DNA of 64,000 nt. It comes from Letharia columbiana (taxonomy: Eukaryota > Ascomycota > Lecanoromycetes > Lecanorales > Parmeliaceae). The notes beneath the pieces were generated by a model. The model did no database searches. It was not told the origin of the DNA and saw only the letters and a list, made by a program, of their open reading frames with translations. This document shows positions 47,526-59,724 of this stretch, piece after piece. The stretch spans positions 620,001 to 684,000 of the forward strand of contig NW_023501041.1 in assembly GCF_014066305.1 (NCBI RefSeq). The letters run 5' to 3'. The translations under genes and the position numbers were made by a program. Position 1 is the stretch's first letter, and each line of letters begins with the position of its first letter.

Positions 47526-47960
47526 TTGTTACAGATTACGTGGCGCACGAGAGCACTATCAGATTTTAGGAAGGGAAGTTCGCTGCGGAATGCATGGTTT
47601 TTCAGGGGAGTGGTGGTATGACGCGTGGATTCCTTGAATTGATAGCTTTAATAAGATCATATTTGCCATAACCTTATCAACCTCTCACCCAGAAATGGTC
47701 GTAAGAATAACTCATAATCGTTTCCATATCGCATCATCGTCAAGCATTCCACAGTCATGTCCCACTCCCAAACGCCAAAAATCTCTACAACATATGAGAA
47801 CCGCTGCGCCTAGAGCTTGTGATCTTTACGCGTTCGAAAAAACAAGAGACATGATCCGTTCGACCTCAACACCCAGCACTGCCTTCACAGCGTCTTCCAT
47901 TCACACCAAGAACCCCTCAACCGCTGCCTCTTGAAACGGAAACGCGGCAACGGGACCACT
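47526..47960. other. Convergent intergenic region
   Basis: Between the TPR pseudogene and the RING-finger gene. Nothing was recognised. Confidence 0.5.
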
Positions 47961-49344
47961 TCATTCCGCCCATTGCGCGCGACTGTATCCATGTCAGCAA
48001 TAGTCCTCCATCCATCTCATGCAGAGGACCTCTTACCAGTACGGACACGTCTTCACCCGGTCATTCGCCTCTTGCGAAGCATGCCACAGGCTGGCGCACT
48101 CGGCGTGGAGGTTCTGCCTGCACTGTGCTCTGCACCATACGGTGTCGTCGCCGCTGCTGAGATCTTCGAAGCAGATGGGGCAGTCGTCTTCTATGGGTCT
48201 GCGGTCGTGGGAGTGGTGTGAGGGTGTGGGTGTGAGGGTGTGGGTGGTTCGAGGATAGGCGCTTCGGATGACGTTGCGTTTGCCGCTTCTTCTCTTGGTG
48301 TGGTGAGGTTGGCCGCGGATGGAATTGGGGATGGGTTTGTTTCTTGCGGTAGTGCTTCCGGCGGGCTCGACGAGTTAGGGTCTGGGTCCGTTTGCCGTCT
48401 GGATTCTTCTTCATTTGGATCATTGTTCTCTCTTCTTCCCGGTTCTTCTCCAGTAGTAATCGACAGGGTTGCTGAGGAGGAGACGTGAATAGATAGGTGC
48501 ACCACCGAAGTCGCGGTTTGGTCTATCCTAAGGGTCGTTGCTCGAGTTTGAGCCAAAGTGGAAGACGCCGGAGATGGGGTCGTGCGGACTGTGCTTGGCC
48601 GCTCCGTCTGGACTATGCTCGACCGTTCTGCCCGGACTATACTTGAATGCTCTACCTGAGTTGTGCTTGACTGTTCTGCCCGGACTGTGCTCGACTGTTG
48701 TGCCTGGACTGCACTCGACCTCTCTGTCCGGACTGTGCTTGACCGCTCTGCCTGGACTGTGCTCGACTGTTGTGCCCGGACTATACTTAATGCTCTGCCT
48801 GGTTGTTTGACCGCTCTGCCTGGACTGTGCTCGACTGTTCTGCCCGGACTGCACTCGATCTCTCTGCCCGGACTGTGCTAGACTGTTGTGCCTGGACTGC
48901 ACTCGACCTCTCTGTCGCTTGCCGCTCTGCCGGACTTGCCCTCTCTGCCCGGACTGTGCTCGACTGCTCTGCCCGGACTTCTGCAGCTGTGAACAGGAGT
49001 TGCACCAGGTACTCCGTACGCTCACGTAGACGAGCAGTTTCGGCAGCTCGGTAACTCTCAATGTTACGTCGCCACTGTCTCTTCATATCTAGTGCTTGGT
49101 CCTGATGCCATCTCCTGCAAAGAAGGCGAGACGCTAGGTCTTCGAGTTCGTCATCGACTCTTTGGGACTGAGGATCAAGTTTCGAAATCTCCAGTAGTAT
49201 CTTTGCAGAGTCCTGACGGTTGGCACATGCGATGGGGTTACGACATCTCCGGCCTTTCGACGGGGCGTAGCCGATACATGTGAAGCCGGATGAGTAGGGG
49301 TCAAGTCGGAGTACCTCGGCTGGTTCCCATTGAGGAGTTGGCAT
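47961..49344 (-). pseudogene. RING-finger protein with 8-residue repeats, frameshifted
   Basis: Starts at the ATG at 49,344 (MPTPQWEPAEVLRLDPYSSG) with the conserved N-terminal module of fungal RING proteins (SKGRRCRNPIACANR, LASRLLCRRWHQDQA). An 8-residue repeat (VRAEQSST-like) covers about 48,590-49,000. The C-terminus is a RING finger: CPICFEDL, CRAQC, NLHAEC, W, CPYCRAQW. Its last cysteine codon is completed by splicing a 54-bp intron (47,983-48,036), and it ends at TGA 47,961-47,963. The three parts lie in three frames: a one-base loss near 48,789 inside the repeat, and another change in a cacaccctcacacc-type repeat near 48,215-48,250. RING proteins of this type usually act as E3 ubiquitin ligases. 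Both lesions are in slippage-prone sequence, so polymorphism or assembly error must be considered. Confidence 0.75.
48590..49000. repeat. 24-bp coding minisatellite
   Basis: About sixteen units of a 24-bp repeat of the type ggactgtgctcgactgttct(gccc), encoding 8 residues on the minus strand. One unit is 23 bp (near 48,789) and one 21 bp, and the 23-bp unit shifts the frame. Units are diverged but clearly homologous. Confidence 0.9.
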
Positions 49345-51732
49345 GGCGAGCGGCTTCTAGGGGAGAAAGTGAAGAGACTTTGAACGTCCGCTTGAACAAA
49401 TGATTGCTGATATGGAAAGTAACGAATCGAGTCGTCCATTTTGTATGTCCATGGCGAGTCTTATATGTTGCATTGACTGCTTCTTCTTGAGTAGAAGCCT
49501 CGCGCTCGTCGAATCAGCCACATTCAGCCTGACACTGCCCCGTCGAACTTCGACATCTTTGTATGTGAAAGGGTGTGGTGGGGGTCACGGCATCATTATT
49601 AGCATTGGGAACCATTGGCCGAAAAGACAAAAGGATTCCTGCCTTACTGCAGCCTCCTGGCACAGTGCTCTAGTGTGGCTTTTAGAGTGTCGCTGAGCCA
49701 CCACTTAAAATAGCGTTATGGCTCGCTGACGCAATGATGTTTCTCTTTCTTATGAATTCTTTCTTTTTCGCGTTGCACCTGGTGCACGTAGGACAATTCC
49801 GTATCGCCGAATATAGCACCCGTCACTGTCCGGAGATTGTCCGCTACGACTGTTCGATCACGCACTTCTGCTCAAGCGATGGGTAATTGGATGGATCTTA
49901 AAAGCCCGCCCTCTTCCCGTGGCTTTTGACATGGAGCAAGGTTTATGAAACGGGAGTTGCTGCGGGACTCATGGTCCGGGCGCCTATCTCAAAATTGACC
50001 AATCAGCATCTCGCCGTGAAAAAGGTCGATCAAATTCAGTCAAGAATCACTGGATAGACCGGAATCTCTAACAGTATGTAAGCATGGCACAATGCAGATG
50101 AGATGACCAGGGTTACCGATGATAGAATTGTCTGATAGTGCATATGGGCCCTGCTAGCCTCTAGAAGATCGTGGAGATGCATTTTCGCAACACGTGGGGT
50201 GATTGCCTTGCATGATCTGGTTCTCGAGAGCATGAAAGAGGGACGATTGCTATACGAAGTCTAGCTGCAGTCCTGAAACCTTGTCGCGAAGTGAAGCAGA
50301 AGACGCACAGAACTTCCGTCCTTGTTTCGTTGACGGTGGTATGCCAAGTTAATGAGGTTTCACCCTATTGAACAAGATATCGAATGTGTTATGGAGTTCA
50401 CGTTCCTCATCAGAGATTAAACAGGAGAACTAGAACTCGCTAACAAGTCAGTGTAGCGCTAGAAAAAAAAACAGGAATCTTGTCTGGAGGTGGCCAGGTC
50501 TTCTGAGGCCATCTAACAATCTCAAATTTTGACAGGATAATGAAGGACATGAGCCCCGTCCAAGACTGACAAAGAACTATAATTACATCAATGAGCAGGC
50601 CAAGAAAGAAAAGCGAAAGCATCAACACGTCGATGTCACCCCCTCCGAGACCTGCGTACTGGGACCACTAATGTACCTACAATTGAGGCCGTGCAAGTCT
50701 CGTGGTTTCAAGCGCTCACGATAGGACCACCAATGATCAGGAGAGGGATTGCGCCGGGAGTGTACGATGTTTCGTTGAAGTGATATAATGAATCAGGTAA
50801 TCATTGGATACCCTCAAGATCTGTAACAGGATACAAGAGCTGAGAAGCAATGTTCCACCACGACCTTGACGCCTAGTACTGATTCTGGGTTCCAGTGCGA
50901 GCGAAGTAGACCTATCGGTGGTTCCTCTACACTGACCATGCCGGGTTTCAGAGTGGTTCCAACCCCATGGTGTCGCGTCCCGTCACTTGAGCGATATTAC
51001 ATCCATTGGCTGTTATCAGACCGGCTTCGGGTTTGAGTATGGGTCGAAAAGTAACGCGTTGGAATGCTCTTTTACCCAAATTCCCTTTGTAGTTGACTGT
51101 TCGCGTCGGACCCTTCGCGTTGTTGGTCACTTGGCCCTGCCCAGTACTGCCTACGGGCAGGTCGAGACGGGGTCGGAGACGGAACCACGTAGGGAGCCTC
51201 ACCGAAAGTCCTGAATATCAAGGTTCTAGTCTGATGCCTTGGCAACTGCTGACATACGTGCCTTTCTGAGGAATGCTTAGAGTAGTATTGCTCAGGGTAG
51301 TTGAGCCCAGATGGGTGCTACCCGAGATACCGGGTGCGCCTTCCGGAGCTGCCCTTGGTGACTGCCCTAGGTAGCCTTTCCGGCGGGCCGTTACCCGAGA
51401 CCCTGGCGCTAGGATTTTTAGTACAAACGCTGTCTGCTTTTTCAACATCAGTCTTCAGCTTCGTCAAGGCAATTTTGACAAATCCATAGAACGCTCGGCT
51501 TCCACGATCTCTGCAAGAACTGACGTCCGTACCAGGAGTAAACTTCGTTTAAGCTTAGAAGCTGCGCTGACGCCGGTTTGCTAGACGTCGATCCAAGGGT
51601 AGAAGCAGAGAAAGTGGACAAGCATCATAAAAAAGTCTACTCTACGTAAACGAAGGCTCTGTGATAGAGAAATCAACTCATCCATGGAGAAGGATGCTCA
51701 CCGGTAAGATGCAACACCTTCGATTCTCTCTG
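49345..51732. other. Gene-poor region, 2.4 kb
   Basis: Normal-GC sequence with only short unconvincing ORFs. No RNA gene or repeat was recognised before the duplicated segment at 51,733. Confidence 0.5.
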
Positions 51733-52096
51733 CTCAAAGGTATTACAGCCACCATTCAAAGACAGAATCCAATTGGTATACGCCTAGTATCAGACGGTAT
51801 CAAGAAGTTGGAATAAAGATTTGCACTACACTGTATACGTGGACTTGGACTGCAGCACAGCCACACACTACCAAAAGCAGCTCCCTGTACAACTTCCTGA
51901 CGCAGAGCTCACGCGCCCTACAGATGCTATCTCTCCCAAGTCTGACTCGAAATGAGATTCGCGAGATCGAAGCTTGGCACAGCCGCAAAAGTCTGTTTTC
52001 TCTTCCGAACTGCTAACTTGCATTTGCTCTTCTTGGCCACGTGGTCGTTGAGGAGACACGGACACTTGCGTCGAGAAGCCACCCAAGCGTTATCAT
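51733..52096. repeat. ~365-bp direct repeat D, copy 1
   Basis: Identical over about 320 bp to 52,403-52,768, from cagccaccattcaaagacag to cgttgaggagacacggacac. The last ~30 bp differ by a cluster of transitions. No coding family was recognised. Confidence 0.95.
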
Positions 52097-52402
52097 TCTC
52101 TTCTCGACGGAGAGGGAAGCATGGGAGGCAGTATCAACGACCCGAAGTCTCTGCTGAGACCCCACAGTAGGCTATCTGCTCGTTCTTCCCACCCAACGGA
52201 CAGTTCAGCATCGTCACCCTTGCTTCAAGTTGGGCTTGAAATTATTTGAGCTTGCACTCGGTAAAGACACGCTGCTCACGCCAACGGGCCAAGTGATCCA
52301 TGGGATCTTGATAGCTGGAAGTCAGCTCTAAGAAGTGTCAGGAACCTAGCCCCTTGAGCAGAGAGTGTTATCAACAGTTATTGTGTATATGACGGATCTT
52401 TG

Positions 52403-52768
52403 CCCAAAGGTAGTCTACAGCCACCATTCAAAGACAGAATCCAATTGGTATACGCCTAGTATCAGACGGTATCAAGAAGTTGGAATAAAGATTTGCACTA
52501 CACTGTATACGTGGACTTGGACTGCAGCACAGCCACACACTACCAAAAGCAGCTCCCTGTACAACTTCCTGACGCAGAGCTCACGCGCCCTACAGATGCT
52601 ATCTCTCCCAAGTCTGACTCGAAATGAGATTCGCGAGATCGAAGCTTGGCACAGCCGCAAAAGTCTGTTTTCTCTTCCGAACTGCTAACTTGCATTTGCT
52701 CTTCTTGGCCACGTGGTCGTTGAGGAGACACGGACACTCACGCCAGGAAACCACCCAAGCGTTATCCT
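52403..52768. repeat. ~365-bp direct repeat D, copy 2
   Basis: Second copy, 672 bp downstream of the first. It lies just 5' of the monooxygenase 3' end, and the two copies give the same short ORFs on both strands. Confidence 0.95.
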
Positions 52769-52921
52769 TTGAACAGGACAGGGCTACCTCAAGGTCAACA
52801 TGGGGTACGTGGACTGAATTTCTCAGCAGTAGCGAGAGATAGCGCTCTCGTCAGGGTCATAAATCATCATTCATTATTACATAATCCCTCCCCCTTTCAA
52901 AGCAGCTAATGTCTCAAATAG

Positions 52922-54785
52922 TCAAGCATTTACGACAACAAAGCCCTTAAAGCCTTCATCCAAACTCTCCTTTAGCTCTTTTTGGTAAAGCGGAAGTCCA
53001 CCCGCGTAGCACAATTGTTCCCTCGGCTTCCCCGGAATATTGGCCCCCATATACCAACTATTAGCTGATGGAAACAGCGTCTTGTCACTCAACTCTGTGA
53101 TTTTGCGTCTCCAATCCTCCTCCGCCTCCCTCGTCGCCTCAATGCTCTGAATACTTTCGTCCCTCATCTTCCGAATGGAGTCCACGATCCAATCACCCTG
53201 GACCTCGACGCAGGTGGGCCCATTGCTGAAGGCCGTGGGACCCTGGGCGCCATAGAGAAAGAACATGTTAGGAAAGCCGTTGCAGGTAGTGCCGAGGTAG
53301 GACCACGTGCCCATGGCCCACTTTTCGGCCAAAGGCTTGCCGTCGATGTCCTTAAGGCCCATGTTCATCATGCCGCCCGTGACGGAGTCGAAACCTGTCG
53401 CGAGAGCAATAAGGTCGACTTCGTGTAGTTTACCATCCGCGGTAACAAGGCCACGGGGACGGACTCCGACAACGGGGTTCTTGTTGACGTCGATGACGTG
53501 GACATTTGGTTTGTTGAATTGCTCGTAGAAGTCTTGCTCCAACGAGGGGCGCTTTGTCCCAAAGGCGTGAGGGGGTTCGAGAGGTGCAAGGATATCGGCG
53601 GTGGCAGGGTCGGTAATGCGAGCGCGGGTTTTCTTTGCCCAAAAATCGTAGTGGTGGCGGTTTGCTTCTTTTTCGTAGAGCATGTCTTTATAGGTAGCGA
53701 GCCAGAGCTTGAAACCTCCTTCTTCCCAGAGCTGTTCGAAGAATTTTTCTCGTTCCTCGGAGCTATCGTCCAGGGTGTTTTTCTGTATGTTATCGAATGG
53801 GAAGCCGGCGAAGGTCGATTTGCGGTCGCGGAAAAATTGCTCGTAGTCGTCTTTGCGATCCTCTTGTTCTTTCGAGGTGAGGCTTGCTTGTTGCATCGGC
53901 AAACAGAGATTGGGAGTGCGTTGGAAGACTGTCAGTTCTTTGGCTCTCTTCGCGCATTCTTGTGCTATCTGGATGCCGGTGGACCCAGTACCAATAACCG
54001 CAACTTTCTTGCCGGCAACATCTACATCTTCCTCGGGCCAGAAAGACGAGTGATGTATTGCGCCTTCAAAGGTGTCCAGGCCTGGCCAGTCCGGAAAATT
54101 CCGTTTGGCAGCAAACCCAGTAGCCAAGATCAGATACCTGCATCTTGCAGTCTTGCCATCTTCCGTCTTGACAGTCCATCCCGGTCTTTTCTCGTCCCAC
54201 TCGGATGACACCACAGCGCTCTCGAAGACAACGTCCTTTTTGACTTGCAGCTGCTGTTCGACATGATCAAAGTAACGTCTCAGCTCCTGCCAACCGGGGT
54301 ATTTGCACGACCAAGACCAATTCTTCCATACCTTCTCAAGCGAGTATTCGTATACGGGAATAGGAGAATCGACACGGGCGCCCGGATAGCAATTCCAATG
54401 CCAGATGCCGCCGAGGTCTTTTCCGGCTTCAAAACATTTGACATTGAAGCCAAGCTCGTCACGAAGTCGGTGTAACAGGTAGACGCCTCCAAATCCAGCA
54501 CCAACGATGAGGATATCTGTTTCAATCTCTTGTGGCACACTCCCTGATTGCGTACCCTGATCTTTTCTTGTTCGAAGGTGGTCTTTGCGGAGGGGTATAG
54601 AGGAGCTGGTAGGCAAGGAGGATGCGGTGGCTGCCTGGACATTGAGTTGGGATGCAACAGCATGGCTTCTTGATGAGAAATGACTCAGGACTCAATCAGG
54701 TTGAGAATGAAGCAGGGACTTACAGGTTCTCGATGTCATCCATCCGAGGCTCCAGTCGAGCCATCGGCTCTGCGTTTTGCGCCAT
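52922..54785 (-). CDS. Baeyer-Villiger-type flavin monooxygenase (602 aa)
   Basis: Exon 1 is 54,724-54,785, starting at the ATG at 54,785 (MAQNAEPMARLEPRMDDIEN). A 55-bp intron (gtaagt..aag, 54,669-54,723) joins it in frame to SHAVASQLNVQAATASSLPT. The first Rossmann motif (DILIVGAGFGGVYLLHRL) is near residue 76, the BVMO fingerprint FEGAIHHSSFWP (FxGxxxHxxxWP) is near 223 and the NADPH-binding VIGTGSTGIQ is near 243. The C-terminal ATGFDSVTGG motif is also present. Members insert an oxygen next to a ketone using FAD and NADPH, and the length matches fungal BVMOs. The substrate is unknown. The neighbouring NmrA-like relic could hint at an old metabolic cluster, which is speculative. Confidence 0.95.
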
Positions 54786-55508
54786 AGCGCTTAGATGATA
54801 AAATGCAAGTATCTGAGAGTCCCGGCCTCGATATGATACAACAAGATGATTAACTTAACGCAGTACAGAAACCTGTGAGATGAAAAGAATAGAGCACTGA
54901 GAGGCATTGTATCGTATCTGAGGTATACATATTCTGATTGGCGATGCAAGTCCCTCGGTTCCCCTCCTTTCGACGGCCCATCGGGTCGATTAGGGGCCAA
55001 TGAATAAATACGAGTCGTGTCACGGTTCGATCGGTGAGTTTATCTTACCCCACACTTTGGTGTCCCTCTCTGCAAGTCGACGGTTACATCACCCGACAGC
55101 TTGTTAGCGTGTATTACTTTGAAGATCAGCAATGCAGATACTAAAAAAGGAAGGAAGCCGGGCCGTTCTTGCCCCGACCTCTACAAGTACAAGGCACAAC
55201 TTGAATACTTTAGACCTCAAGGACAGTTCCCCCCCGCAGCCGCCCCCCTATCCATACTAAATAGGGGATAAGCTCTCCATTGCCTTCTAAGTATGCTACA
55301 GGTACTCTACAGCGAAGAACTCATTAAAGATTAGTCAATTGACTTACAGCCTCCTCCCTAGGCCAGAAGTTATGCTGTTATCAACAGCCGTCCTTCGATC
55401 CTCTTCGGCAATAAACACGCAATATTGACGCTTACACTTGTCATAGTCGTCACTACCGCTGGGATCAATTGTCGCGGGCGCAACCCATGAATTTCATGGC
55501 TTGGTTCT
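54786..55508. other. Intergenic, nothing recognised
   Basis: Divergent spacer upstream of the monooxygenase gene. Nothing was recognised. Confidence 0.5.
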
Positions 55509-55775
55509 ATGCTTCCGTTTAAATTTGCACTGCGATCTCTGTTCTGCATTCGCGGGTTCGTTCTGCCGCGCTACCCTAGTAATAAGGCCTGGCTTCAGGG
55601 AGGAAAGAAGACACTGTGTCCAAAATTCCAGTCAAGGCTCGTGAGGGCTAGAGAGCGGCTTCGTGCAAAGCAAGAACGAGTGCCTTTCCACGAAGAAGAT
55701 GCCGAGCGGTTTAAGGAGACTGCGTACTTCGATCTCGGCTTGTATGACACTTTCTGGACGAGCTCCTTACCGTGA
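55509..55775 (+). CDS. Small hypothetical ORF (88 aa)
   Basis: Opens with a real ATG (MLPFKFALRSLFCIRGFVLP) and continues basic (RLVRARERLRAKQERVPFHE) to DLGLYDTFWTSS. No family was recognised and no neighbour supports it. It may be random, or part of a broken gene with the relic that follows. Confidence 0.25.
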   Translation: MLPFKFALRSLFCIRGFVLPRYPSNKAWLQGGKKTLCPKFQSRLVRARERLRAKQERVPFHEEDAERFKETAYFDLGLYDTFWTSSLP

Positions 55776-55892
55776 GATAAGCAGACGCTGAGCTAAGGTC
55801 ATTTGAGGATCGTGATCGACCAAAAGGGGAGGTGGAAGCCTTGGGAGGCTTACGCCCGCAGACTATAGTCATCAATATGAATGCTGGGACCG

Positions 55893-56238
55893 CCGACTAT
55901 TGGAATTTGATATGTGGGAAGGAGAGATGGGGATGGTAGGGAGTACCATGAGCTACAATGAGGTGGTTGGGGTCATTGAGAAGGTAACGGGAAGGAAGAT
56001 ATTGGTGAAGGAAAGCAACAAGGAAAAGTTGAAGGAGATGATCAGGGAGGATGAAGGAGCGAGGTTCTACAACCAGGCGTGGCTGAGCATTGCTCAGTGT
56101 GATGCAAAAGTGGAACCGACTTTGAATAAGCTCGCCCCGGACGTGAAACCCTGGACAGTTGAGGAGTACCTGGAAAAGCATTGGAGCGGCGTGGAGATTG
56201 GAGAAGCTGTTGAGGCGAAGGGCAACATCCTCACGTAA
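55893..56238 (+). pseudogene. NmrA / isoflavone-reductase-like C-terminal relic
   Basis: The frame reads LLEFDMWEGEMGMVGSTMSY, then NEVVGVIEKVTGRKILVKES and on to NKLAPDVKPWTVEEYLEKHW. This resembles the C-terminal part of NmrA-like/isoflavone reductase family NAD(P)-binding proteins (W-G-x-x-M-x-Y-N-E-V-V). The Rossmann N-terminus that should precede it is absent from the upstream 100-400 bp in any frame. It is therefore probably a gene fragment, or the last exon of a damaged gene. Confidence 0.55.
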
Positions 56239-56552
56239 GCGAAGAACGGGTGCCGCGGCTAAGCTAGTGATCTGGTGAACGTCTACCACGGTTGATGCAA
56301 GTCGGTGAGTCAAGTCTGCAATTCGCCAAAAACTCTCCTAGCGGCATGTGCGCATAGCGCGAGAAGTACAGAGTAGGAGTATAGCCATTATCCTGACGGT
56401 CAAGGGCGCAAAAGACCATCCGCTTCAACCTTACAAGCGTCAACCATCCGGTCCTTTCATTTACCAATGTCTGCACGTCTGACATCTTCGCGTCATTCGT
56501 GTCATAAGGGCTTAGTATTCTGCCCCTTTGCAATGTAAAAGTAACAACAACC

Positions 56553-57140
56553 ATGCCTCACGCGCTCGCCTTTACGCTATCATTGTCCTTATATTTTCTA
56601 ACCCTCATTCCATTGTTTGCATCAGCAGCTGTTTTCCTGCCCTCCATCTCTCCAAACAACGACGTTTCTCTCGCCCTCTCTCCTACTGCCAAACTCAACA
56701 CCAACCTCACCGCCATTCCAGATGGTCAAATCCGTTGCGTCCTCCCCTACCCGCACCCCATAGACCCTGTCAGTCTCCGCACCTGCCAACCCACAATCGA
56801 CCGCCTACTCAGTTATCCTTGGATCGACACTCCGCAAACATACCGTTTCTCGCAAGACCGAAAAGGACTCATCAAGATAACGAGCACGTTTTGTGCCATT
56901 AGTCTCGATCGAAAATACCATGCTGGAGAGATTACGATTTCGCTCAGGCAGATTTTGCAGAGCGTGATAAGAATTTTATCGCTTTGTAGTGCGTATGGGG
57001 AGGGCGGATGGCAGTATATGGATCCGCCTTGGAAGGACTGGATCGTGATTATACAGGGCACTAGAGATATGGAGGCTGGAAGCAATGGCACCATCGGAGA
57101 ATTGGAAGGGAACGTAGTGCATGTAGGCGAAGAGGAGTGA
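56553..57140 (+). CDS. Small secreted protein (195 aa)
   Basis: Single exon starting at the ATG at 56,553. MPHALAFTLSLSLYFLTLIP is a strong signal peptide, with probable cleavage after FASAA. The mature part holds four cysteines (RCVLP, TCQPT, FCAIS, LCSAYG) spaced as possible disulfides, and ends in an acidic tail (VHVGEEE). Homologues of this general form are common uncharacterised secreted proteins of Dothideomycetes. An effector role is possible but unsupported. No lesions are seen. Confidence 0.75.
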   Translation: MPHALAFTLSLSLYFLTLIPLFASAAVFLPSISPNNDVSLALSPTAKLNTNLTAIPDGQIRCVLPYPHPIDPVSLRTCQPTIDRLLSYPWIDTPQTYRFSQDRKGLIKITSTFCAISLDRKYHAGEITISLRQILQSVIRILSLCSAYGEGGWQYMDPPWKDWIVIIQGTRDMEAGSNGTIGELEGNVVHVGEEE

Positions 57141-58861
57141 CCTCGAGGCGGTCGTAGCACAAATCTTTCGACAGATCCATGGATTAAGTGTGCCCTTAAC
57201 AATGGCCAGATCCAAGCCGCCAGGATGGTGGTGCAGTGTCTGTGTCTGCCTCTCCAACTCACATCAATGCACCCGCGGTCTACGCTTGCTTCACCTCTTT
57301 CCTTCTTCGAAGGAAAAGTCTTCCCTAAAAAGGTCTGCCGGTAATCATTGCCATCACAAACTTCTCGCTCTCCTCTGCTTGCATCTCCATTGCATTGCGG
57401 CGCAAGCTTCCTCCAGCCCTTCCGAGCCAAGAATTGGGGCCGTCGAGGCATGGCCCTGAAATGTTGTAGCTTGTAGCGGGATCATGCGTACATCCTTCTC
57501 TTGTTCAGAAAAACAGCCATCAAGAACATATGCCTAGATCAATAGAATTATATCGCAGTGGAGAAAATCCAAGTGTGCCAGCGACGTGCCAAGGTCTGCG
57601 TCTTGGGCTTTTGCGTCGAGGAACCATTTGGTCCATTACCATCACGGCGCTTTTGGTGGATCGAAAGACAGACACGCTGTGCAGCAAGGGAGGTTGACCT
57701 TATCGAGTAGTATAATTCAGGCGAGGGATTGGGTTCATGGCATGTTTTGTCCTTGGTTTGAGGGTAGGTGGTGTGCGCGGGCGAACGAGGGTGGTTGCTT
57801 TTCCATCAAGCTTTCGTTGGAGCACAGTTTTTGCGTGAAGACAGACGGGAGGTGTGGAAAAATATCAGGGTATGGAAGAAGGGGGTTGTCGAGTCTCAGA
57901 CAGACGCCGAGTCTTAACGGTCGAGATGAGTGAGTCATGCATGAAGACTCTTGATGGGTTTATAAAGATTCAAATCTCCTCTCGCTCCTGACATTGTACT
58001 AAATGATAACTCGAGATGACTGCCCCGTCTACTCTCGACTCGTCGAACGCAATCGCACGTGTAGTTCCGCAACCACATGGTCGACAAGTGAATGTGCGCG
58101 AAGACATCGACAGCTTCCAATATTTGAGATTTGAAGAGTCATTTCGGCTTTACGAAATCACGTCTCCCTGATTGAACACTCAGCACAGTCAGCTGAGCTA
58201 TTCGCTCAACTCCAAACTGGTTGGCAACACTATCGCTTTGGTAATTTTTGAACAATCACAGTGAAGACGACTGGTGTTCGACTGACAAGATGACGTTAAA
58301 GTGGCCGATGGCCGCATCCAAATGCTATCAAGTCGACCTTCTTACTCCTACGTAGAACACACACTGGATCATTCCGACAACCAGTGCGGTGTTTGCGGGA
58401 GTACTTTGAACCCGAAGTCTGTACGCGCATGCGCATCGTGCAATTTCGAGACCTGTGCACCTCGCGGGATGAAGGAAGCCAGTGGTGCCTACACTTCAAA
58501 GGAAACTGGGTGCTCATGAGCTTTGCGGCTTTGCATACCATGGTGATAGAAGTCACATATCAACCTCCTCCCCTTCATCGATTTGGTGATTTTCATCCGT
58601 TAAGTAAGGGAATTGATTTAGCTTTCTCGAATATCAAGTGCGCTTCTTCAATGCGAGATAATCGGCTCTTAACAATTCTCGCCTGCGAATGAACAGACTC
58701 CAAGGACGGCCGTCGAAGCGCAACGGCCCGTAGTCTCAAGCAGTAAACTCCCCTTCGACTCCGATCTCTTCTTTGAGTTTCGAGATTGAACTATACAACG
58801 AGCCATTTCCAATGCCCTAGATGGATTAGCATTCTACCAATTATCGTATCAATCTTCTACG
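57141..58861. other. Gene-poor region, 1.7 kb
   Basis: No convincing gene. A short frame near 58,301-58,519 contains CGVCGSTL and CASCNFETC, reminiscent of a zinc ribbon, but it lacks supporting structure and is not called. Confidence 0.5.
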
Positions 58862-59724
58862 ACCGTCCCACACGAAGCACTTCCATCAGCTAGGTTACAC
58901 CACAATTACCCCTCAACACAAGGAATTACAAATGTCACTGCACAAAAGACATTGGCCAAACGGTGTGGTGAGTGGAAAAGGGGCTGCTCCGGACATCTAC
59001 AGGCAGGACTGCAACACGGCGCTCAATCTCTTCATACGAGATGTAAGTCGATACGAAGAGCGTGACACGAAATGGCTCTCTATTGGTGTGCCAGCGTCTT
59101 GGATGGTCCCCGGGGCCTATCAGAGGACTCCGAAGAGATACACTTTCAGTGAGTCGCGATAGCTGCCATGATAGTGCGGATGGGTCGATGAGAGAGTCAT
59201 AATGATCGTCGCGGAGAATCGTAAGACACCGGTGTCTTGGTAAGGAAAGTGGACATGCCGGTAAAGCCGTCTGATATTTTTGATTTGCGCTCCACAGGGT
59301 CGTTTCGGGGGGTGCTTTACTATCGTGAGCTGCTATATGAAGAATGCTTACTTTATTTGCATCAGCTCGGTTGGATGAAATTTGATACGCTTTTCTCCTT
59401 CTCTTCTTCATTGATTGTTGGCGAGTTCGGAACGCTGGTGAAGGCTTTTTTGTGTGCGTGAACAGGCACATGTACTTCTGGACTTCCATTCTGGGCGACT
59501 AAATTAGCACTCAATAGACTTGTACCGTCTGCTTTTGGAGAGGCTCAATGCGACTGTCAATAAAGAGTGAGAGGCTGAAATATCGACTGAGTGATCGCGG
59601 AATGAACTGTGTGTAGAATTCCTTATGCGATAGGGGAAACACGGAAATGTATTTGCGGGGCACGAGAGAGATTGAAAAGTCCTCTCCATACAATATTGTC
59701 ACGTTCTTTGCGTGCCTTGAGAAA
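58862..59724. repeat. Tandem duplication E, copy 1 (~863 bp)
   Basis: Begins accgtcccacacgaagcact and ends gcgtgccttgagaaa. It is almost identical to the adjacent copy and contains an ORF MSLHKRHWPNGVVSG.. of 76 codons. Confidence 0.93.

Noticed and set aside
58301..58519. Short frame with CGVCG and CASCNFETC motifs
   Set aside because: Zinc-ribbon-like by eye, but too short and without homologous context; could be chance.
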